The notes under the pieces: model-generated
What the model saw: only the letters and a program-made list of their open reading frames with translations
What the model was told of the DNA's origin: nothing
Databases searched by the model: none
Made by a program: the position numbers and the translations under genes
DNA from: Pseudomonas sp. GV071
GTDB taxonomy: Bacteria > Pseudomonadota > Gammaproteobacteria > Pseudomonadales > Pseudomonadaceae
Reading direction: 5' to 3'
Assembly (NCBI RefSeq): GCF_003050835.1
Contig: NZ_QAOJ01000002.1
Location: 248,001 to 312,000, forward strand
Length of the DNA stretch: 64,000 nt
Shown here: in pieces, positions 59,651-64,000 of the stretch
Numbering within the stretch: position 1 is the stretch's first letter
Layout: the number at the start of each line of letters is the position of its first letter

Positions 59651-60487
59651 ATGCTCGATAGCAAAATGGAACAACTGGACGGCAAGCTGACCCCCGCAGA
59701 GCGCACGCTGTGGGCCTATATCCAGGCCAACCGGGAAACCATCGCCTTTGAAAATGGCGCCAGCCTGGCGGAAAAGAGCAAGGTCAGCCCCAACACCGTC
59801 AGCCGCTTTCTGCGCCGCCTGGGCTACAAGGGGCTGAAGACGCTCAAGGAAGAGTTGCGCGATGACGTGCGCATTCAATCCTTGCTCAACACCACCCTGA
59901 TCGAGCGTGTCGACCAGCAACCGGACGACCTGCTGGCCCACCTCAACGAAGAAATCGAAGCCTTGAGCGCCTTCGCCGCGCAGATGGGCAGCCAGCACTG
60001 GCAGGACATCGTGCAGCGTGTGAGCCTGGCCGAGCGGGTATTTGTCTGCGGTTTCCAGACCATCAAAGGCCTGGCCGAAGACTTTGCCAATCGCCTGTCA
60101 CTGGTGCGCAGCGGGGTGGAATTTCTTGACCTCTACAGCGGCGTGCTGGGGCGCTGGATCGACAGCCGCGACAAGCGCTGCTGCGTGATTCTGATCGACA
60201 TCGCACCCTACGCCGACGCCGGCATCGCCTTCGCCAACAACTGCCTGCAAAGCGACACCGACCTGGTGGTGTTCACCGACGAATACGGCATTGCCCGGCA
60301 CATCGACACGCCGCTGATCATCACCATGAAAACCAAGACCGGGCTGATTCTGGAGTCCACCGGCGGGCTGACCAGTGCGCTGAATGTGCTGCTGCACTGC
60401 GTGGCGTCGCAGCGTAAGGGCGAGTTGAAAGAGCGCTTGGCGGCGTATCGGTCGCGGGTGGAAAGTTTGAAGCTCTATCGCCCATGA
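59651..60487 (+). CDS. MurR/RpiR-family transcriptional regulator
   Basis: This 278-residue regulator has an RpiR helix-turn-helix (about residues 8-75, with SLAEKSKVSPNTVSRFLRRL) and a SIS domain (about 120-245). In this family the SIS domain usually binds phosphosugars, but members next to amino-acid or peptide transport genes are known. It is divergent from the PotD-like binding protein and probably controls the transporter-peptidase operon. GGAG lies eight bases before the ATG. Confidence 0.9.
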   Translation: MLDSKMEQLDGKLTPAERTLWAYIQANRETIAFENGASLAEKSKVSPNTVSRFLRRLGYKGLKTLKEELRDDVRIQSLLNTTLIERVDQQPDDLLAHLNEEIEALSAFAAQMGSQHWQDIVQRVSLAERVFVCGFQTIKGLAEDFANRLSLVRSGVEFLDLYSGVLGRWIDSRDKRCCVILIDIAPYADAGIAFANNCLQSDTDLVVFTDEYGIARHIDTPLIITMKTKTGLILESTGGLTSALNVLLHCVASQRKGELKERLAAYRSRVESLKLYRP

Positions 60488-60500
60488 TGCCCACGATCTC

Positions 60501-60566
60501 GTAGGAGCGGCTTCAGCCGCGATGCTCTTGAACGATCAAAAGCATCGCGGCTGAAGCCGCTCCTAC
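60501..60566. repeat. REP doublet, GTAGGAGCGGC type
   Basis: GTAGGAGCGGCTTCAGCCGC plus GATGC and its exact inverse. It lies between the convergent RpiR and ArgE-like genes. Confidence 0.93.
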
Positions 60567-60575
60567 AAAATAGCG

Positions 60576-61730
60576 TCAGCTCATCGCCTGCATCCACTCA
60601 GCCAACCGCGCCAACATGGCGTCGCACTGAGCGAGCTGCTCCAGACTCACAAACTCATCCGGCTTATGCCCCTGATCCATGCTGCCCGGCCCGCACACCA
60701 CGGTGGCGATGCCGGCCTGGTCGAACAACCCGCCCTCGGTGCCAAAGGCCACGGTGCCGAAATCCGCCGAACCACTGATCAGCGCCAGCAACTGCGCGGC
60801 CTCGCTATCGGTTGCGGTGGCCAGCCCTGGGTACGCGCTAATGGGTGTGAAACGAATGCCGGTGCCGGGTTGTACGGCGTTCATCTGCGGCACCAGCTCT
60901 GCCGCATAGGCCTGCAATTCACTGGCAATCTGCTCGGCATCGTCCGCCGGCAGGGTGCGTACTTCAAAGTCGAAGCGGCAATGTTCGGGGACGATATTCA
61001 GCGCGCTGCCGCCGCTGATGGTGCCGGTCTGCACGGTGGAATACGGCGGGTCGAAGCGTGCGTCGTGACGCGCTTTGGCGGCCAGGCGCTGGCCGATTTC
61101 GCCGAGGCGGCTGATCAGCTTGGCAGCGTACTCAATGGCGTTCACGCCCTGTGGCGCGTAAGCCGAATGGCAGGCGGCGCCATGCACTTCGCAGCGCATG
61201 CCGAGCTTGCCCTTGTGGCCAAGCACCGGGCGCATAAAGGTCGGCTCGCCGATGATGCACAGGCTCGGGCGCTCAGGGCGGCCTTCGAGCGCGTCGATCA
61301 GGCTGCGCACGCCAAGGCAGCCAACCTCTTCGTCATAGGAAATCGCCAGGTGCAGCGGCACGCGCAAGGGTTGGGCGAGAAAGCCCGGCAGGGCGGCGAG
61401 CACGCAGGCGATATAGCCCTTCATGTCGGCCGTGCCGCGGCCATACAGCTTGCCGTCACGCTCGGTCATGGCGAACGGCGGCACGGTCCAGGCCTGGCCG
61501 TCTACCGGCACCACATCGCTGTGACCCGACAGCATCACGCCACCGCCGCCGGCAGGACCGAGGCGGGCGTAGAGATTGGCCTTGCGGCGGTCGTCGCTGT
61601 AGATCAGCTCACTGTCGATGCCCAGGCCCGTGAGGTAATCGCGGACAAACTCGATCAACGCCAGGTTCGACTCGCGGCTGACGGTGTCGAAGGCGATCAG
61701 GTGGGATAGCAGGTCGCGGCTGGAATACAT
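60576..61730 (-). CDS. argE: ArgE-type acetylornithine deacetylase / M20 metallopeptidase
   Basis: This 384-residue M20 dizinc hydrolase has metal-binding GHSDVVPVDG near residue 71, GRGTADMKGY near 100, the catalytic YDEEVGCLG near 132 and a C-terminal His in CGPGSMDQGHKPDEFV. The ArgE label fits the length and motifs. Pseudomonas makes arginine by the acetyl-cycling ArgJ route, so this copy, lying among peptidase and import genes, more likely deacylates an imported N-acyl amino acid. The start MYSSRDLL lacks a strong ribosome site. Confidence 0.85.
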   Translation of the reverse strand: MYSSRDLLSHLIAFDTVSRESNLALIEFVRDYLTGLGIDSELIYSDDRRKANLYARLGPAGGGGVMLSGHSDVVPVDGQAWTVPPFAMTERDGKLYGRGTADMKGYIACVLAALPGFLAQPLRVPLHLAISYDEEVGCLGVRSLIDALEGRPERPSLCIIGEPTFMRPVLGHKGKLGMRCEVHGAACHSAYAPQGVNAIEYAAKLISRLGEIGQRLAAKARHDARFDPPYSTVQTGTISGGSALNIVPEHCRFDFEVRTLPADDAEQIASELQAYAAELVPQMNAVQPGTGIRFTPISAYPGLATATDSEAAQLLALISGSADFGTVAFGTEGGLFDQAGIATVVCGPGSMDQGHKPDEFVSLEQLAQCDAMLARLAEWMQAMS

Positions 61731-61741
61731 GGCGCAGGTCC

Positions 61742-61816
61742 GTAGGTTGGGTTGAGCGTAGCGAAGCCCAACGGGAGATCGCAATGTTGGGCTTCGCTAC
61801 GCTCAACCCAACCTAC
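61742..61816. repeat. Inverted GTAGGTTGGG-type repeat pair
   Basis: GTAGGTTGGGTTGAGCGTAG plus GCCCAAC-type arm and its inverse ending CAACCCAACCTAC, with a short spacer. This is the most compact of three copies in the window. It lies between the DUF1028 and argE genes. Confidence 0.92.
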
Positions 61817-61827
61817 TCCGCAATCGT

Positions 61828-62505
61828 TTACTCGTCCCCGGGCACGCCGTAACTCGGCGCTTTGGTCGGGTCGAGGGCGCGGGTGATGTAGTCCTGCATC
61901 TGTGGGCGGTAGGCGGTCCACAGCGTGCCCAGCTCGCCAATCGGGTCGTGCTCGGCCCAGTCCACACGCAGATCGACAATCGGCCACAGCAGGTCGCTGA
62001 CCACCGACATCGCCGCCGAATGCACCGGCCCGGCTTCGCCACCCGCGGCCATCGCCGCGTTCATGGCGGCGAGCAGACGATCCGCCAAGGCCTCACCACT
62101 GCTGCCTTCGAACGCGGTAACCATGGCTTCGATCACCTGCGGGCTGGAGAGCAGATTACCCGCCGCCACGCATTGCTCGCCGGCCACTGCGTTATGCAAA
62201 CCCAGGGCTTCGCTGCCGGTGAACAGGGCGGTGTCGCCGTGGTGGTCGATCACCGTCACCTGGCGGAACTGGCTGAAACCGTGGGTAGTCAGGGCCTTGT
62301 CCAGCGCCTCGCTGGCACTCGCGCCTTGCTCGAGCAAATCGAGAATTTCCGGGCCCAGGGCCGGCAGGGTGATGTTCTGCGTGGACACCGCACCAATGCC
62401 CCCGCGCACCCACGGGCAGCGGGCACCGACGGCGATGCTGGAGGAGCTGATGGCGATGCCCAATTGGCCGGTTTCGGCGCAGCGGCCGACGATGGAGAAG
62501 GTCAT
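61828..62505 (-). CDS. DUF1028 protein (Ntn-hydrolase-like fold)
   Basis: This 225-residue protein starts MTFSIVGRCAETGQLGIAIS, the usual DUF1028 N-terminus, where Thr2 or Ser could become an N-terminal nucleophile after Met removal. GAVSTQNITLPALGP and VIDHHGDTALFTG are further family marks. DUF1028 belongs to the Ntn-hydrolase superfamily, but its reaction is not established. It overlaps the RidA-family gene by four bases, so they form a couple, and DUF1028-RidA pairs are known elsewhere. Confidence 0.9.
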   Translation of the reverse strand: MTFSIVGRCAETGQLGIAISSSSIAVGARCPWVRGGIGAVSTQNITLPALGPEILDLLEQGASASEALDKALTTHGFSQFRQVTVIDHHGDTALFTGSEALGLHNAVAGEQCVAAGNLLSSPQVIEAMVTAFEGSSGEALADRLLAAMNAAMAAGGEAGPVHSAAMSVVSDLLWPIVDLRVDWAEHDPIGELGTLWTAYRPQMQDYITRALDPTKAPSYGVPGDE

Positions 62506-62927
62506 TTCCAGTCATCCGGAATGACAGCAATAACGTCGATTTCCATCAGCCATTGCGGCTGGCCAAGGGCCGAAACCACCAAGCCAGTAGAAATCGGGAA
62601 CACCCCTTTCAACCATTTGCCCACTTCCTGGTACACCGGCTCGCGGTAGCGTGGGTCGGTGAGGTAGGTGGTGGTTTTGACGATATGGCTGAGGTCGCTG
62701 CCCGCTTCCTCCAGCAGTTGCTTGAGGTTCTTCATTGCCTGTTCGGTTTGCGCCCGCGGGTCGCCGAGGCCGACCAGATTGCCCTCGAAGTCAGTCCCCA
62801 CCTGACCGCGCACGTACACGGTGTTGCCGGCCCGCACGGCCTGGCACAGGTCGTTGTCCAGGGTCTGGTTGGGGTAGGTGTCCTTGGTGTTGAACATGCG
62901 AATGCGGGTGTGCGTGGGTTTGCTCAT
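62502..62927 (-). CDS. RidA-family protein lacking the catalytic arginine
   Basis: This 141-residue protein has the YjgF/RidA fold, with VYVRGQVGTDFEGNLVG, AQTEQAMKNLKQLL and a final MEIDVIAVI strand. The key arginine of RidA (in FPARS) is missing: the aligned segment is FPISTG, with Ser113 at that place. Enamine/imine deaminase activity is therefore unlikely by the known mechanism, which places it among the Rid4-7 type subfamilies. It is the first gene of the operon with DUF1028. Function open. Confidence 0.9.
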   Translation of the reverse strand: MSKPTHTRIRMFNTKDTYPNQTLDNDLCQAVRAGNTVYVRGQVGTDFEGNLVGLGDPRAQTEQAMKNLKQLLEEAGSDLSHIVKTTTYLTDPRYREPVYQEVGKWLKGVFPISTGLVVSALGQPQWLMEIDVIAVIPDDWK

Positions 62928-62957
62928 GGGGACGCCCTAGGTTTGCTGTTAGAAGAG

Positions 62958-63044
62958 CCCCTCTCCCTAACCCTCTCCCGTAAACGGGAGAGGGGACTGG
63001 AGCGGCGTTCGACGAAAGGTTGCGGGAGAGGGCTGGGGTGAGGG
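62958..63044. repeat. Inverted repeat of CCCTCTCCC / GGGTGAGGG type
   Basis: CCCCTCTCCCTAACCCTCTC begins at 62958, an inner CTCTCCCG-TAAA-CGGGAGAG hairpin follows, and GGGAGAGGGCTGGGGTGAGG closes the element. Second copy of the family at 54135. The 221-base gap it fills (62928-63148) holds nothing else apparent. Confidence 0.88.
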
Positions 63045-63148
63045 TGCTTTTGCCCAGCCCACGACCTATGCCCGCATTCTGGCCACGCCCCGGCAATAGC
63101 GAAATTAGGTTTTTTGTCGTCGTGGGTTAGGCAAAAACTGGCTTGGCT

Positions 63149-63574
63149 CTAGCCGGCGTGGCGCTGCAGGTTGAACACCCGCCACTGGCCGTCCTCGCCA
63201 TGGCGCAGGTTGACCTTGAGCAGGCAGCTGCCTTGGAACTCGACGTCCACCTCGGGCATTTCCACCTCGACGTCATTCCACCAGCGGCGCAGGCGGTTGC
63301 CGTTGGTTTGGGGAGGGGCGGTCCATTCCACGTGGTCGACGCGGCACAGCTGGCGCGCCGTCAGTTCAGCGAACTCGGCGGGAGTGTGGCCGACGTATTC
63401 ATTGCGCAAAGCCAGTGCCTGGGCTTGTTCCAGCTGGCCGGCTTCGAGCAGGGTGATAAAGGCCTGGGCGCGGTCCACTGCCTCAGTCGGGTAGTGCTCG
63501 GCCTTGGCCCACAGGTAGCCGCCCACGGCCAGCAGCGGGACGGCGAGCAGGACCAGCAACCCGCGTCCGCGCAT
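63149..63574 (-). CDS. Small membrane-anchored hypothetical protein
   Basis: This 141-residue protein has an N-terminal hydrophobic segment (residues 5-22) that acts as a signal anchor, and a periplasmic region with two Cys (RQLCRVDH and QGSCLLKV). No family is recognised. Its start overlaps the PAP2 gene's stop by one base (TGATG), so it is coupled to that phosphatase. Confidence 0.78.
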   Translation of the reverse strand: MRGRGLLVLLAVPLLAVGGYLWAKAEHYPTEAVDRAQAFITLLEAGQLEQAQALALRNEYVGHTPAEFAELTARQLCRVDHVEWTAPPQTNGNRLRRWWNDVEVEMPEVDVEFQGSCLLKVNLRHGEDGQWRVFNLQRHAG

Positions 63575-64000
63575 CAGCGTGACGACTGTGCGGTGGGTGA
63601 GTCGTGCCAGTGCGGTTTGGTGTATGGCGCTTCAGCCCCCGACAGGGTGATAGCAAAGTGGTTGAGCAAACCTTCGGCGGTGTATTTCGGCAGGCTGGCG
63701 CACACGGCGATCACCGTCAGGCCCATGGCCACAGCGCGGGCCGGCAGTGGGCGGATCTCGACGTATTCGGCCAACCGCAGGAAGGTCATCGAACCCAGGC
63801 TGCCAATCAGCGCACCGGCAATCGCTTCGGGCAAGGGGTGCACATAGGGGGCAACCACGGTGACGCTGAAATACCAGGCGCCGATCAGCGTCAGGCCCGC
63901 TGCCGGCCAGCGCAGTAACGGGTGCCACTGGCGAGCAAGCATGCTCACCAGCACCGGGGTGACCAGGCAGGCGTTCATTGCATGGCCGCTGAACACCGCG
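63574..64000 (-). CDS. PAP2-family phosphatase, C-terminal part (runs off the window)
   Basis: The final 140-odd codons are visible; the N-terminal part lies past base 64000. FSGHAMNA matches PAP2 motif 2 (SGH), and three to four hydrophobic segments follow. WYFSVTVVAPYVHPLPEAIAG probably includes motif 3, although the canonical SR is absent and H and E take the expected places. It probably removes phosphate from a lipid or undecaprenyl phosphate. It is translationally coupled to a small anchored hypothetical. Confidence 0.78.
   Translation of the reverse strand, partial: AVFSGHAMNACLVTPVLVSMLARQWHPLLRWPAAGLTLIGAWYFSVTVVAPYVHPLPEAIAGALIGSLGSMTFLRLAEYVEIRPLPARAVAMGLTVIAVCASLPKYTAEGLLNHFAITLSGAEAPYTKPHWHDSPTAQSSR

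Noticed and set aside
30005..60566. Repeats considered as a CRISPR array
   Set aside because: They are scattered single doublets tens of kilobases wide with no regular spacers and no cas genes; they are REP-type elements.
1..64000. Integrated mobile elements, tRNA or rRNA genes
   Set aside because: I found no transposase, integrase or phage genes, and no cloverleaf or rRNA-like sequence; all gaps are short and mostly hold repeats.

Overview
The window is about 64 kb of a GC-rich chromosome that reads as Pseudomonas. The pointers are a mannitol operon of the mtlEFGKDYZ type, a coxBA-cox11-coxC-surf1-ctaA-ctaB-sco cluster beside a beta carbonic anhydrase, a zwf paralogue / RpiR / LysR / two-subunit pyruvate carboxylase block arranged as I remember it from P. 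putida, and dispersed inverted repeats of Pseudomonas REP type. I cannot name the species. I see no rRNA, tRNA, CRISPR array, prophage or insertion sequence.

Layout. 1-5163 (+): end of the mannitol/arabitol/glucitol operon (mtlG tail, mtlK, mtlD, mtlY, mtlZ). 5201-10966 (-): a compact six-gene phospholipid locus resembling E. coli ynbABCD, with an added acyltransferase and an unknown small membrane protein; this is the best candidate here for an undescribed system. 11169-22685: carbonic anhydrase, a conserved hypothetical, then the caa3-type cytochrome c oxidase with its copper and heme assembly genes; a HemO/PigA-type heme oxygenase and a DUF454 protein sit inside this block. 22847-29990: zwf paralogue (TTG start), divergent RpiR regulator, small hypothetical, LysR, and pyruvate carboxylase pycA-pycB. 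30104-33773: asparaginase, AGCS symporter and a divergent HTH regulator. 33870-37019: a 1049-residue autotransporter. 37227-43318: two GNATs, a PaiB-like protein divergent from a MocR-type regulator, glutaminase, and aspartase.

43492-63576 is an amine/amino-acid catabolic stretch in three parts. The first is a LysR gene, a GMC oxidoreductase and a NitT/TauT-type ABC importer. The second is a class III aminotransferase, an aldehyde dehydrogenase, a DavA-like carbon-nitrogen hydrolase and a LysR gene. The third is a PotABCD-like importer translationally coupled to a DmpA-type aminopeptidase, a divergent RpiR regulator, and an ArgE / DUF1028 / RidA-family group. The window ends in a small lipoprotein-sized hypothetical and a truncated PAP2 phosphatase.

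How the genes work together. The mtl genes import polyols and convert them to fructose 6-phosphate and xylulose 5-phosphate. The zwf and pyc blocks feed NADPH production and oxaloacetate. The cox block builds a terminal oxidase. The ynb-like block carries every activity needed to make a phospholipid from lysophosphatidate (acyl transfer, CDP activation, head-group transfer) plus phosphatase, hydrolase and methyltransferase modules. The last 20 kb looks designed to import, hydrolyse and deaminate small nitrogenous compounds. Several divergent intergenic regions contain clear palindromes that are likely operators. Four families of dispersed inverted repeats fill most of the remaining gaps.
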